64,000 nucleotides of DNA from Streptomyces sp. NBC_01016 (GCF_026341035.1 NZ_JAPEOQ010000001.1:3038001-3102000), one strand, 5' to 3'; counted from the stretch's first letter, positions 9,493-18,679 are shown. The notes: a model not told the origin generated them from the letters alone. Made by a program: numbers and translations.

Positions 9493-11511
9493 GTGCCGAA
9501 TCCGCCCGTCGCCCCGAGTTCCGAAGAGCCGACCGAGCTGTACGACCCGCCCGAGCTGACGTCCGGGAACTGGGCCAGGGCGGGCGCCCGACTGCTGGCC
9601 AAGCTGATCGGTGAATTCGCCTACGAGGACATCCTGCGACCGACGGCCCTCACCCCGGCCGGCCCCGGATACCGTCCCTACGCCCTGCCGCTCCCGGCTG
9701 GCCGGCCAGGCGGAGCGGGCGGCGGGGAGGTCAGTGCGAGGGAGGGTAGCGGCGAAGAGGCCGACGCGAGGGAGGGCAGCGGCGAGGAGGCCGGCGCGAA
9801 GGATGCGGCCGGCGGCACCTTTCATTTCCGCGCCCGCCGCGGCGCGTACGGCAGTTGGCAGGTCGACCCGGCGAGCATGGAATGGGAACCCGGTCTGCCG
9901 GGCAAGGACAGGCCGACCGGCCATGCGGAACGCGAGCCGACCGGAACAGCCGAAACGGCCTCGGCCCAAGGCGGACGCGAGCCCGTCACCGATCCGCTCA
10001 CCTTCCTCCTCCGTGCCAAGTACGCTCTCGGCCTCGACGGCAGCACCCTCGGCCATCTCATCCGCGAACTCACCGTCACCCTCGCCGCCGACGCCCGCCT
10101 CGACCACACGTCGCTCACCGCGCCGCAGCTGGCCGACCTCGGATACGCCGAACTCGAGGGGCACCAGACCGGCCACCCCTGGCTCGTACTGAACAAGGGG
10201 CGTCTCGGGTTCTCCGCAACCGACACCTCGCGCTGGGCACCGGAATCGCGCCGCCCCACCCGCCTCCCGTGGATCGCCGTGCACACCGGCCTCGCCACCT
10301 ACCGAGGTGTCGCGGCCCTGGAGGACCCCGCCTCCCTCTATGACGGCGAACTCGACGGTCCGACCCGTGAGTTGTTCGCGCAGGCGCTCCGGGATCGCGA
10401 CCTGGACTCGGCGGCGTATCTTTATCTCCCGGTGCACCCCTGGCAGTGGGACGACATCGTGCTGCCGCTCTTCGCGCCGTCCATCGCCACGAACGACATC
10501 GTTCCACTGCCCACGGACGGTGATCTGCGCCTGCCCCAGCAGTCCATCCGTACGTTCCTGAACACGGCGCGTCCCGACCGGCACACAGTGAAGTTGCCGC
10601 TGTCCATCTTCAACACCCTTGTATGGCGCGGACTTCCGACAGAGCGGACCTGGGCCGCTCCTGCCGTCACCGCATGGGTGCACGCACTGCGCGATGCGGA
10701 CCCCTTCTTGAGTGACGAATGCCGCGTCGTCCTACTGGGCGAGGTCGCGTCCGTGACCGTGGAGCACCCGCTGTACGACGGGCTCGACGAAGTCCCCTAC
10801 CAGTACAAGGAATTGCTGGGCGCGATCTGGCGCGAGCCCCTCTCCCGGCACCTCGCCCCCGGAGAGCGCGCCCGAACGCTCGCCTCCTTGTTGCACAGCG
10901 ACACTGAAGGGCGCGCGTTCGTTGCGGAGCTCGTCGACCGCTCGGGCCTGGACCCGAAGACATGGCTCCGTAGGCTCTTCGCCGCCCTGCTGCCCCCACT
11001 GCTGCGCTTTCTCTACCGCTACGGAACGGTCTTCTCTCCTCACGGAGAGAACGCCATCGTCGTCTTCGACGACCAGGACGTGCCCGTGCGGCTCGCGGTC
11101 AAGGACTTCGTGGACGACGTCAACATCAGTTCGGAGCCGCTGCCCGAGCACGACTCCATGCCCGACGACGTGCGCGAGGTCCTGCTCACGGAGGACCCTG
11201 CGTTCCTCACCCAGTTCATCCATTCGGGACTCTTCGTGGGCGTCTTCCGCTACCTGGCGCCGTTGTACGAGGAGCAACTCGGGCTGCCCGAGGACGAGTT
11301 CTGGGCCCTGGTGCGCGCCGAGATCCTGCGCCACCACGCCCGCTTCCCGGAGCTCAAGGAGCGGTACGAGATGTTCGACCTGCTCACCCCGGAGATCGAG
11401 CGCCTGTGCCTCAACCGCAACCGGCTGCATCTCGACGGCTACCGCGACCGCGCCGACCGCCCGCACGCGGCCGTGCACGGCACCGTCGCCAATCCGCTGC
11501 ATCAGCCGTGA
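9493..11511 (+). CDS. IucA/IucC-family NIS siderophore synthetase (second copy)
   Basis: This is the second synthetase of the operon, expected to finish the siderophore by a second amide bond. Family motifs are LEGHQTGHPWLVLNKGRLGFSATD, LYLPVHPWQWDD, the LPQQSIRTFLNT and VKLPLSIFNT region that binds nucleotide, and a C-terminal FhuF-like part with FSPHGENAIVV and KDFVDDVNI. The length of 672 residues includes an 80-residue insertion (about 70-170) rich in Gly, Glu and Arg that contains a 10-residue direct repeat. The GTG at 9493 follows GAGGAG. The two synthetases differ strongly, as IucA and IucC do, so they probably act on different partners. No exporter, receptor or ferric-siderophore reductase is adjacent. 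Confidence 0.9.
   Translation: MPNPPVAPSSEEPTELYDPPELTSGNWARAGARLLAKLIGEFAYEDILRPTALTPAGPGYRPYALPLPAGRPGGAGGGEVSAREGSGEEADAREGSGEEAGAKDAAGGTFHFRARRGAYGSWQVDPASMEWEPGLPGKDRPTGHAEREPTGTAETASAQGGREPVTDPLTFLLRAKYALGLDGSTLGHLIRELTVTLAADARLDHTSLTAPQLADLGYAELEGHQTGHPWLVLNKGRLGFSATDTSRWAPESRRPTRLPWIAVHTGLATYRGVAALEDPASLYDGELDGPTRELFAQALRDRDLDSAAYLYLPVHPWQWDDIVLPLFAPSIATNDIVPLPTDGDLRLPQQSIRTFLNTARPDRHTVKLPLSIFNTLVWRGLPTERTWAAPAVTAWVHALRDADPFLSDECRVVLLGEVASVTVEHPLYDGLDEVPYQYKELLGAIWREPLSRHLAPGERARTLASLLHSDTEGRAFVAELVDRSGLDPKTWLRRLFAALLPPLLRFLYRYGTVFSPHGENAIVVFDDQDVPVRLAVKDFVDDVNISSEPLPEHDSMPDDVREVLLTEDPAFLTQFIHSGLFVGVFRYLAPLYEEQLGLPEDEFWALVRAEILRHHARFPELKERYEMFDLLTPEIERLCLNRNRLHLDGYRDRADRPHAAVHGTVANPLHQP
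9736..9795 (+). repeat. 30-bp tandem duplication inside the second synthetase gene
   Basis: Two adjacent 30-bp units (9736-9765 and 9766-9795) differ at only three positions and encode AREGSGEEA(D/G) twice, in an insertion that is not part of the conserved fold. Confidence 0.9.
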
Positions 11512-11536
11512 TCGCCGGATTGTCAGTGGGTCCGTT

Positions 11537-11542
11537 TAGGGT
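11537..11542 (+). promoter_or_regulatory. -10 element TAGGGT of a nearly leaderless helicase gene
   Basis: TAGGGT ends 9 bases before the ATG at 11552, and no Shine-Dalgarno sequence is present, so transcription should start at or within a few bases of the start codon. Confidence 0.6.
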
Positions 11543-11551
11543 GGTCGAGCT

Positions 11552-13558
11552 ATGACGAAGCCCTCACTCCCCGAGCTCCTGCACGCCGCCGTCACCGCTG
11601 TCGGCGGCACGGAGCGCCCTGGCCAGGTGACCATGGCCGAGACCGTCGCCGAGGCGATCGACGACGGTTCCCATCTTCTCGTCCAGGCGGGCACCGGCAC
11701 AGGTAAGTCCTTGGGCTACCTCGTACCGGCCCTGGCTCACGGGGAGCGCGTCGTCGTGGCGACCGCCACGTTGGCGCTGCAGCGCCAGCTCGTGGAGCGG
11801 GACCTGCCGCGCACGGTCGAGTCGCTGCACCCACTGCTGCGGCGCCGCCCCAATTTCGCGATGCTCAAGGGCCGGTCGAACTATCTGTGCCTGCACCGCC
11901 TCCACGAGGGCGTACCGCAGGAGGAGGAAGGGGGCCTCTTCGACCAGTTCGAGGCGGCCGCGCCCACCAGCAAGCTGGGTCAGGACCTGCTGCGCATGCG
12001 CGACTGGGCGGACGAGACGGAGACGGGCGACCGGGACGACCTCACGCCCGGCGTATCGGACAAGGCCTGGGCGCAGGTCTCGGTCTCCTCGCGCGAGTGC
12101 CTGGGAGCGTCGAAGTGCGCGTACGGCCAGGAGTGCTTCGCCGAGATGTCGCGTGAGCGCGCCAAGCTCGCCGATGTCATCGTGACCAACCACGCGCTGC
12201 TGGCGATCGACGCCATCGAAGGCGCGCCGGTGCTGCCGCAGCACGAGGTACTGATCGTGGACGAGGCGCACGAACTCGTCTCGCGGGTCACCGGCGTGGC
12301 GACGGGGGAGCTGACTCCGGGCCAGGTCAACCGTGCGGTGAAGCGCGCGGCGAAGCTCGTCAACGAGAAGGCGGCGGACCAGCTGCAGACCGCCTCGGAA
12401 GGCTTCGAGCGGGTCATGGAGCTGGCCCTGCCCGGCCGTCTCGAGGAAGTCCCCGAGGACCTCGGCTACGCGCTCATGGCCCTGCGCGATGCGGCTCGTG
12501 CGGTGATCACCGCAATCGGCACCACGCGCGACAAGTCGGTTCAGGACGAGGACGCCGTCCGCAAGCAGGCCCTCGCCGCCGTGGAGAACATCCACGACGT
12601 GGCGGAGCGGATCTCGAACGGCTCGGAGTGGGACGTCGTCTGGTACGAGCGCCACGACCGCTTCGGCGCCTCCCTGCGCGTCGCCCCCATGTCGGTGTCC
12701 GGTCTCCTGCGGGAGAAGCTCTTCACCGACCGCTCCGTCGTCCTGACCTCGGCGACTTTGAAGCTCGGCGGCGATTTCAACGGGGTGGGTGCCTCCATGG
12801 GCCTCGCCCCCGAAGGCACCGAGGGCGAGGATCTGCCGGTCTGGAAGGGCGTCGACGTCGGATCGCCGTTCGAGTACCGCAAGCAGGGCATCCTCTACGT
12901 CGCCAAGCATCTGGCGAAGCCGACGCGTGACGGTACGCGCACGGACATGACGGACGAGCTGAGCGAGCTGATCCAGGCGGCCGGCGGTCGTACGCTCGGC
13001 CTCTTCTCGTCGATGCGGGCGGCCCAGGCGGCGGCCGAGGAACTGCGCACGCGGATTCCGGAGTATCCGATCCTGCTGCAGGGCGAGGACACCCTGGGTG
13101 AGCTGATCAAGGCCTTCGCGGCGGACCCGGAGACCTGTCTGTTCGGCACGCTGTCGCTGTGGCAGGGCGTGGACGTACCGGGTCCGAACTGCCAGCTGGT
13201 CGTGATGGACAAGATCCCGTTCCCGCGGCCGGACGATCCGCTGATGAGCGCGCGCCAGAAGGCGGTCGAGGAAGCGGGTGGCAACGGCTTCATGGCCGTG
13301 GCCGCGACACACTCGGCGCTGCTGATGGCACAGGGCGCGGGCCGCCTCATCCGGGCGACGGGCGATCGCGGCGTGGTCGCGGTCCTGGACCCCCGTCTGG
13401 CGACGGCGCGCTACGGCAGCTATCTGAAGGCCTCGATGCCGGACTTCTGGTTCACGACGGACCGGAATCAGGTACGGCGTTCACTCTCGTCGATCGACGC
13501 GGCGGCGAAGAAGACAGCCTCGGAGAAGGCCGATGCGGAGAAGGCGGACGCGGAGTAG
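11552..13558 (+). CDS. DinG/XPD-like ATP-dependent DNA helicase
   Basis: This superfamily 2 helicase of the XPD/DinG group is thought to unwind forked or R-loop structures in repair. Walker A GTGTGKS holds K52, and the DEAH box is at residues 237-240. Between them are cysteines in the order SRECLGASKCAYGQECF that fit a 4Fe-4S cluster. C-terminal motifs include GLFSSMRAAQAA, FGTLSLWQGVDVPG and QGAGRLIR. The last 15 residues are a charged EKADAEKADAE tail. The start is ATG with a -10 element just ahead. It lies 40 bp after the siderophore operon but has its own promoter. It is convergent with lexA; no SOS box is seen before it. Confidence 0.88.
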   Translation: MTKPSLPELLHAAVTAVGGTERPGQVTMAETVAEAIDDGSHLLVQAGTGTGKSLGYLVPALAHGERVVVATATLALQRQLVERDLPRTVESLHPLLRRRPNFAMLKGRSNYLCLHRLHEGVPQEEEGGLFDQFEAAAPTSKLGQDLLRMRDWADETETGDRDDLTPGVSDKAWAQVSVSSRECLGASKCAYGQECFAEMSRERAKLADVIVTNHALLAIDAIEGAPVLPQHEVLIVDEAHELVSRVTGVATGELTPGQVNRAVKRAAKLVNEKAADQLQTASEGFERVMELALPGRLEEVPEDLGYALMALRDAARAVITAIGTTRDKSVQDEDAVRKQALAAVENIHDVAERISNGSEWDVVWYERHDRFGASLRVAPMSVSGLLREKLFTDRSVVLTSATLKLGGDFNGVGASMGLAPEGTEGEDLPVWKGVDVGSPFEYRKQGILYVAKHLAKPTRDGTRTDMTDELSELIQAAGGRTLGLFSSMRAAQAAAEELRTRIPEYPILLQGEDTLGELIKAFAADPETCLFGTLSLWQGVDVPGPNCQLVVMDKIPFPRPDDPLMSARQKAVEEAGGNGFMAVAATHSALLMAQGAGRLIRATGDRGVVAVLDPRLATARYGSYLKASMPDFWFTTDRNQVRRSLSSIDAAAKKTASEKADAEKADAE

Positions 13559-13605
13559 CAACCGGCCCGTACGCACGCACGCACGGGCCCGGCGCGGACA
13601 GCGCT

Positions 13606-13640
13606 GGGCCCCGGAACCGGCGCAGTTGGTTCCGGGGCCC
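13606..13640. terminator. Bidirectional hairpin between helicase gene and lexA
   Basis: A perfect 13-bp stem (GGGCCCCGGAACC at 13606-13618, complement at 13628-13640) with a 9-base loop separates the two convergent genes and can serve both. Confidence 0.8.
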
Positions 13641-13656
13641 GGTCAGGGAGGGAGCG

Positions 13657-14454
13657 TCACACGCGCCGCAGAACGGCCACTACCTTGCCGAGGATCGTCG
13701 CCTCGTCACCGGGAATCGGCTGGTACGCGGAGTTGTGCGGCAGGAGCCAGACATGGCCGTCCTCCCGCTTGAAGCGCTTGACGGTGGCCTCGCCATCGAG
13801 CATCGCGGCGACGATGTCGCCGTTCTCCGCGACGGGCTGGCGGCGGACCGTGACCCAGTCCCCGTCACAGATCGCGGCCTCGATCATCGAGTCGCCGACG
13901 ACCTTCAGGACGAACAGCTCACCGTCACCGACGAGCTGCCGGGGCAGCGGGAAGACGTCCTCGACCGACTCCTCGGCGAGGATCGGGCCACCGGCGGCGA
14001 TCCGGCCCACCAGGGGCACATACGAAGCCGCGGGCTTTCCCGCGGTGTCCGTGGGCTGCGCGCTGGGCTGGTCCGAGCCACGGACCTCGTACGCGCGCGG
14101 GCGGTGCGGATCCCGGCGCAGGAAGCCCTTGCGCTCGAGTGCCATCAGCTGGTGCGCGACCGACGACGTGCTGGACAGGCCGACCGCCTGGCCGATCTCC
14201 CGCATGGACGGCGGGTACCCCCGACGCTGCACCGAGTCCCGGATGACCTCGATGACGCGGCGCTGCCGATCCGTGAGCCCCGAGCTGTCCGCGCGGATTC
14301 CTGGCGGCCGGCCGGGCAGGGAGCGCCCCGGCTTGGGGCCCTCCTGGCTCATGGCTGTGTCATTCATGGCATGCACCGGCTCGAGTCGGCCCTGGGCGCG
14401 GCCCTGGGCGCGGCCCTGGGCAGTGATGGTGGCACTGTCTGCAGTCGTGGTCAC
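13657..14454 (-). CDS. lexA: LexA repressor
   Basis: LexA is the SOS repressor: it binds SOS boxes and cleaves itself when RecA filaments form. The N-terminal winged helix-turn-helix covers about residues 58-120 ([34 protein letters not shown]). The cleavage site is A154-G155 in GRIAAGGP, and the catalytic dyad is S189 (VVGDSM) with K226 (EATVKRF). The GTG at 14454 gives 265 residues, including a 50-residue N-terminal extension with three AQGR repeats. Internal ATGs at 14367 and 14352 are possible alternatives. GAGAGGGG lies about 10 bases upstream of the GTG. An SOS box 67 bp upstream implies autoregulation. It is divergent from nrdR. Confidence 0.95.
   Translation of the reverse strand: MTTTADSATITAQGRAQGRAQGRLEPVHAMNDTAMSQEGPKPGRSLPGRPPGIRADSSGLTDRQRRVIEVIRDSVQRRGYPPSMREIGQAVGLSSTSSVAHQLMALERKGFLRRDPHRPRAYEVRGSDQPSAQPTDTAGKPAASYVPLVGRIAAGGPILAEESVEDVFPLPRQLVGDGELFVLKVVGDSMIEAAICDGDWVTVRRQPVAENGDIVAAMLDGEATVKRFKREDGHVWLLPHNSAYQPIPGDEATILGKVVAVLRRV
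14389..14422 (-). repeat. 12-bp tandem repeat in lexA 5' end
   Basis: GGCCCTGGGCGC occurs at 14389-14400 and 14401-14412, with a partial third copy to 14422. It encodes an Ala-Gln-Gly-Arg run in the N-terminal extension. Copy number probably varies between strains. Confidence 0.85.
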
Positions 14455-14521
14455 GTCGGTCGGCCCCTCTCGAGAATGTCTCCCTAGCTAGCCAACGGTA
14501 GTTCCTTTCGAAAGGTTGCGC

Positions 14522-14535
14522 CAAACACACGTTCG
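14522..14535 (-). promoter_or_regulatory. SOS box (LexA operator) of lexA
   Basis: On the minus strand the 14-mer CGAACGTGTGTTTG matches the Gram-positive/actinobacterial LexA box CGAAC-N4-GTTYG exactly. It sits 67 bp before the lexA GTG, which is the expected place for autorepression. No second copy was seen elsewhere in this intergenic region. Confidence 0.85.
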
Positions 14536-14828
14536 AGTGAAAAACCGTTGATTGCTTGTCGTGATCATGCACCTGGGTGTATGGCGACCCTCGAAGCGGA
14601 GTGGCAATTCAGCTCAATCCGGTACGCTTCTTGGCTGGAGTCGAGGTTCGGCCCGTGGGTCCCCCAGTCTGCCACTCGCCTCCCCGTCAACCAGGCACCG
14701 CCCTCGTTTTTTTCTTGTGCCGTGCCGGTACGGATTCGGGCGTCACGCGACCCCGCCGCCCCCCCTGGTGCGACGCGTTCCGTGTGCGCGACACGCGCGA
14801 CACGCGATAGGGCGCAAATTGCGGCCGA

Positions 14829-14844
14829 ACCCCAGATGTAGTGG
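14829..14844 (+). promoter_or_regulatory. NrdR box 1 upstream of nrdRJ
   Basis: ACCCCAGATGTAGTGG resembles the 16-bp NrdR consensus (ACACWATATMTWGTGT-like). It pairs with a near-identical box whose start lies 31 bp downstream, about three helical turns, which is the known arrangement for cooperative NrdR binding. Confidence 0.75.
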
Positions 14845-14859
14845 TTGGATTGGATCCGC

Positions 14860-14875
14860 AGCCCAGAAGTTGTGG
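14860..14875 (+). promoter_or_regulatory. NrdR box 2 upstream of nrdRJ
   Basis: AGCCCAGAAGTTGTGG shares 13 of 16 positions with box 1 and lies on the same face of the helix, 112 bp before the nrdR start codon. Together they imply autoregulation of nrdR-nrdJ. Confidence 0.75.
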
Positions 14876-14986
14876 TCCCCGGTCCAACTCGGTCGTGGTC
14901 ATCGCCTATGCTTGGGGCTGCTTCGAGAGACGTGAACCAGCCTCTCGGGGCTATCGAGTCGTGCCGTGAAGGAGGGTTGGGAGTTC

Positions 14987-15532
14987 ATGCACTGCCCCTT
15001 CTGTAGGCATCCCGACAGCCGTGTCGTCGACAGCCGCACCACCGACGACGGCACGTCGATCCGCCGGCGCCGTCAGTGTCCGGACTGCTCCCGTCGTTTC
15101 ACGACGGTGGAGACGTGTTCGCTGATGGTCGTGAAGCGGAGCGGGGTGACCGAACCCTTCAGCCGCACCAAGGTCATCAATGGCGTACGCAAGGCGTGTC
15201 AGGGGCGTCCGGTCACCGAGGACGCCCTCGCCCAGCTCGGCCAGCGGGTCGAGGAGGCGGTGCGCGCCACCGGAAGCGCCGAACTGACCACGCACGACGT
15301 GGGCCTGGCCATACTCGGCCCGCTTCAGCAGCTGGACCTCGTTGCCTACCTGCGGTTCGCGTCCGTGTACCGGGCGTTCAACTCGCTGGAGGATTTCGAG
15401 TCGGCGATCGCGGAACTGAGGGAACAGACGCCCGGCGCCGAAACGGACGGCGCGGACGAAGAGCGCACACAGAGCGAGTGCGGGCCCGGAGGGACTGTAG
15501 AAGTCCCGGTGCCCGCCCACGCTGCCGACTGA
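14987..15532 (+). CDS. nrdR: Transcriptional repressor NrdR
   Basis: NrdR represses ribonucleotide reductase genes when bound to dATP and ATP. The protein begins [17 protein letters not shown], with zinc-ribbon cysteines C3/C6 and a second CPDC pair. The ATP-cone follows from about residue 46 ([29 protein letters not shown]) through [19 protein letters not shown]. The tail is acidic. At 181 residues it is slightly longer than the typical 150-180. The ATG at 14987 was chosen because family members start at MHCPFC and GGAGGG lies 10 bases upstream; a GTG at 14966 would be before that site. It forms an operon with nrdJ. Confidence 0.96.
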   Translation: MHCPFCRHPDSRVVDSRTTDDGTSIRRRRQCPDCSRRFTTVETCSLMVVKRSGVTEPFSRTKVINGVRKACQGRPVTEDALAQLGQRVEEAVRATGSAELTTHDVGLAILGPLQQLDLVAYLRFASVYRAFNSLEDFESAIAELREQTPGAETDGADEERTQSECGPGGTVEVPVPAHAAD

Positions 15533-15668
15533 CGGCCACGGGCCGGGCGGCGGCGACCCCAAGACCTGTTGCGGGCGGCAAGAGCGGCGGCCGCAACACA
15601 AGACAGACACCGTGCACGGGAAGATCCGGGCACTTTAGGGCGTTTTAGCCCGATATATGGGAGGCGGC

Positions 15669-18563
15669 ATGACAGAGACGGCGAGCGGCCCGGCACGAGG
15701 CTCCCGAGCCAAGGGTGCCAAGGCCAACAAGGGTCTGCGTGTCGAGCGCATCCACACCACCCCCGGCGTGCACCCGTACGACGAGGTGGAATGGGCGCAT
15801 CGTGACGTCGTCATGACCAACTGGCGCGACGGCTCGGTCAACTTTGAGCAGCGTGGCGTCGAGTTCCCCGAGTTCTGGTCGGTGAACGCGGTCAACATCG
15901 TCACCAGCAAGTACTTCCGGGGCGCCGTCGGCACCCCGCAGCGCGAGGTGAGCCTCAAGCAGCTCATCGACCGCATCGTGAAGACGTATCGGAAGGCCGG
16001 CGAGGACCACAAGTACTTCGCCTCGCCCGCCGACGCCGAGATCTTCGAGCACGAGCTGGCGTACGCCCTCCTGCACCAGATCTTCAGCTTCAACTCGCCG
16101 GTGTGGTTCAACGTGGGCACGCCACAGCCCCAGCAGGTCTCCGCCTGCTTCATCCTGTCCGTCGACGACTCCATGGAGTCGATCCTCGACTGGTACAAGG
16201 AAGAGGGCATGATCTTCAAGGGCGGCTCCGGCGCCGGCCTGAACCTCTCCCGCATCCGCTCCTCCAAGGAGCTGCTGTCCTCCGGCGGCAACGCCTCGGG
16301 TCCCGTCTCCTTCATGCGCGGTGCCGACGCCTCTGCAGGAACGATCAAGTCGGGTGGCGCCACGCGCCGCGCGGCCAAGATGGTCATCCTCGACGTCGAC
16401 CACCCCGACATCGAGGGCTTCATCGAGACCAAGGTGAAGGAAGAGGAGAAGATCCGCGCCCTGCGCGACGCGGGCTTCGACATGGACCTGGGCGGCGACG
16501 ACATCACGTCCGTCCAGTACCAGAACGCCAACAACTCGGTCCGCGTGAACGACGAGTTCATGAAGGCCGTCGAGTCCGGCTCGAAGTTCGGCCTGCGCGG
16601 CCGCATGGACGGCGAGGTCATCGAGGAGGTCGAGGCCAAGTCCCTCTTCCGCAAGATGGCCGAGGCCGCCTGGGCCTGTGCCGACCCCGGCATCCAGTAC
16701 GACGACACCATCAACCAGTGGCACACGTGCCCGGAGTCCGGCCGCATCAACGGCTCGAACCCGTGCAGCGAGTACATGCACCTGGACAACACGTCCTGCA
16801 ACCTCGCCTCGCTGAACCTGATGAAGTTCCTCAAGGACGACGGTCTGGGCAACCAGTCCTTCGAGGTCGAGCGCTTCGCCAAGGTCGTCGAGCTGGTCAT
16901 CACCGCGATGGACATCTCCATCTGCTTCGCGGACTTCCCGACGCAGAAGATCGGCGAGAACACCCGCGCCTTCCGTCAGCTGGGTATCGGCTACGCGAAC
17001 CTGGGCGCCCTGCTCATGGCGACCGGCCACGCCTACGACTCGGACGGCGGCCGCGCCCTCGCCGGCGCGATCAGCTCGCTGATGACGGGTACGTCCTACA
17101 AGCGCTCGGCCGAGCTCGCCGCGGTCGTCGGCCCGTACGAGGGCTACGCGAAGAACGCCACGCCGCACCAGCGCGTCATGAAGCAGCACGCCGACGCCAA
17201 CACGGCGGCCGTCCGCATCGACGACCTGGACACCCCGATCTGGGCCGCCGCCACGGAGGCCTGGCAGGACGTCGTCCGCCTCGGCGAGAAGAACGGTTTC
17301 CGCAACGCTCAGGCGTCCGTCATCGCCCCGACCGGCACCATCGGTCTCGCGATGTCCTGCGACACCACCGGTCTTGAGCCCGACCTCGCCCTGGTCAAGT
17401 TCAAGAAGCTGGTCGGCGGCGGCTCGATGCAGATCGTCAACGGCACCGTGCCGCAGGCCCTGCGCCGCCTGGGTTACCAGGAGGAGCAGATCGAGGCGGT
17501 CGTCGCCCACATCGCCGAGCACGGCAATGTGATCGACGCCCCGAGCCTCAAGCCCGAGCACTACGAGGTGTTCGACTGCGCCATGGGCGAGCGTTCCATC
17601 TCCGCGATGGGCCACGTCCGCATGATGGCGGCCATCCAGCCGTGGATCTCCGGCGCGCTCTCCAAGACGGTCAACCTGCCGGAGACGGCGACCGTCGAGG
17701 ACGTCGAGGAGGTCTACTTCGAGGCCTGGAAGATGGGCGTCAAGGCGCTCGCCATCTACCGCGACAACTGCAAGGTCGGCCAGCCCCTCTCCGCCAAGAA
17801 GAAGGAGCAGGAGAAGGCCGAGGTCACCGAGAAGACCGAGGCGACGATCCGCGAGGCCGTCGAGAAGGTCATCGAGTACCGCCCGGTCCGCAAGCGCCTC
17901 CCGAAGGGCCGTCCCGGCATCACCACCTCCTTCACGGTGGGTGGCGCCGAGGGCTACATGACCGCCAACTCCTACCCGGACGACGGTCTTGGCGAGGTCT
18001 TCCTGAAGATGTCGAAGCAGGGTTCCACCCTCGCGGGCATGATGGACGCCTTCTCCATCGCCGTCTCGGTCGGCCTCCAGTACGGCGTGCCGCTGGAGAC
18101 CTACGTCTCGAAGTTCACCAACATGCGCTTCGAGCCGGCCGGCATGACGGACGACCCGGACGTGCGGATGGCGCAGTCGATCGTCGACTACATCTTCCGC
18201 CGCCTGGCGCTCGACTTCCTGCCCTTCGAGACGCGCTCCGCGCTCGGCATCCACTCCGCCGAGGAGCGTCAGCGTCACCTGGAGACGGGTTCCTACGAGC
18301 CGAACGAGGACGAGGTCGACGTCGAGGCCCTGGCCCAGTCGGCGCCCCGCGCCCAGGAGTTGAAGGCCGTCGAGACGCCGAAGGCCGGGGACGCCACCGC
18401 GCAGTCCGTGCCGCAGCAGGCGCACACCAGCGCCGAGCTCGTCGAGATGCAGCTGGGTATCCAGGCCGACGCCCCGCTCTGCTTCTCCTGCGGCACGAAG
18501 ATGCAGCGGGCCGGCTCCTGCTACATCTGCGAGGGCTGCGGTTCGACCAGCGGCTGCAGCTGA
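15669..18563 (+). CDS. nrdJ: Vitamin B12-dependent ribonucleotide reductase (class II)
   Basis: NrdJ reduces ribonucleotides to deoxyribonucleotides using adenosylcobalamin, so it works with or without oxygen and needs no iron radical subunit. Visible are the N-terminal SFNSPVWFNVG region, the GSGAGLNLSRIRS loop, NPCSEYMHLDNTSCNLASLNL with active-site residues, and the APTGTIGL phosphate loop. A C-terminal cysteine-rich domain ends CFSCGTKMQRAGSCYICEGC, with the redox-active pair and a zinc-ribbon pattern. The length of 964 residues fits actinobacterial NrdJ. ATG at 15669 is preceded by GGGAGG. It sits 136 bp after nrdR and is likely co-transcribed. Confidence 0.97.
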   Translation: MTETASGPARGSRAKGAKANKGLRVERIHTTPGVHPYDEVEWAHRDVVMTNWRDGSVNFEQRGVEFPEFWSVNAVNIVTSKYFRGAVGTPQREVSLKQLIDRIVKTYRKAGEDHKYFASPADAEIFEHELAYALLHQIFSFNSPVWFNVGTPQPQQVSACFILSVDDSMESILDWYKEEGMIFKGGSGAGLNLSRIRSSKELLSSGGNASGPVSFMRGADASAGTIKSGGATRRAAKMVILDVDHPDIEGFIETKVKEEEKIRALRDAGFDMDLGGDDITSVQYQNANNSVRVNDEFMKAVESGSKFGLRGRMDGEVIEEVEAKSLFRKMAEAAWACADPGIQYDDTINQWHTCPESGRINGSNPCSEYMHLDNTSCNLASLNLMKFLKDDGLGNQSFEVERFAKVVELVITAMDISICFADFPTQKIGENTRAFRQLGIGYANLGALLMATGHAYDSDGGRALAGAISSLMTGTSYKRSAELAAVVGPYEGYAKNATPHQRVMKQHADANTAAVRIDDLDTPIWAAATEAWQDVVRLGEKNGFRNAQASVIAPTGTIGLAMSCDTTGLEPDLALVKFKKLVGGGSMQIVNGTVPQALRRLGYQEEQIEAVVAHIAEHGNVIDAPSLKPEHYEVFDCAMGERSISAMGHVRMMAAIQPWISGALSKTVNLPETATVEDVEEVYFEAWKMGVKALAIYRDNCKVGQPLSAKKKEQEKAEVTEKTEATIREAVEKVIEYRPVRKRLPKGRPGITTSFTVGGAEGYMTANSYPDDGLGEVFLKMSKQGSTLAGMMDAFSIAVSVGLQYGVPLETYVSKFTNMRFEPAGMTDDPDVRMAQSIVDYIFRRLALDFLPFETRSALGIHSAEERQRHLETGSYEPNEDEVDVEALAQSAPRAQELKAVETPKAGDATAQSVPQQAHTSAELVEMQLGIQADAPLCFSCGTKMQRAGSCYICEGCGSTSGCS

Positions 18564-18600
18564 TCCGACGGAACGTCCGATCCGGCTGAACGCCTGAACT

Positions 18601-18637
18601 GAAGGGCGGCGGAACCATCACGGTTCCGCCGCCCTTC
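18601..18637. terminator. Hairpin after nrdJ
   Basis: A 16-bp perfect stem (GAAGGGCGGCGGAACC at 18601-18616 and its complement 18622-18637) with a 5-base loop lies between convergent nrdJ and the TerD gene. Confidence 0.85.
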
Positions 18638-18679
18638 GGCGTAGTCACCCGGGACCCGCCGCGGCCCCGCCGGATGTGC

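Noticed and set aside
15645..18425. A 926-codon minus-strand frame opposite nrdJ
   Set aside because: It is the high-GC shadow of nrdJ; composition is Leu/Asp/Gly-rich repetitive shadow sequence with no domain and no ribosome site.
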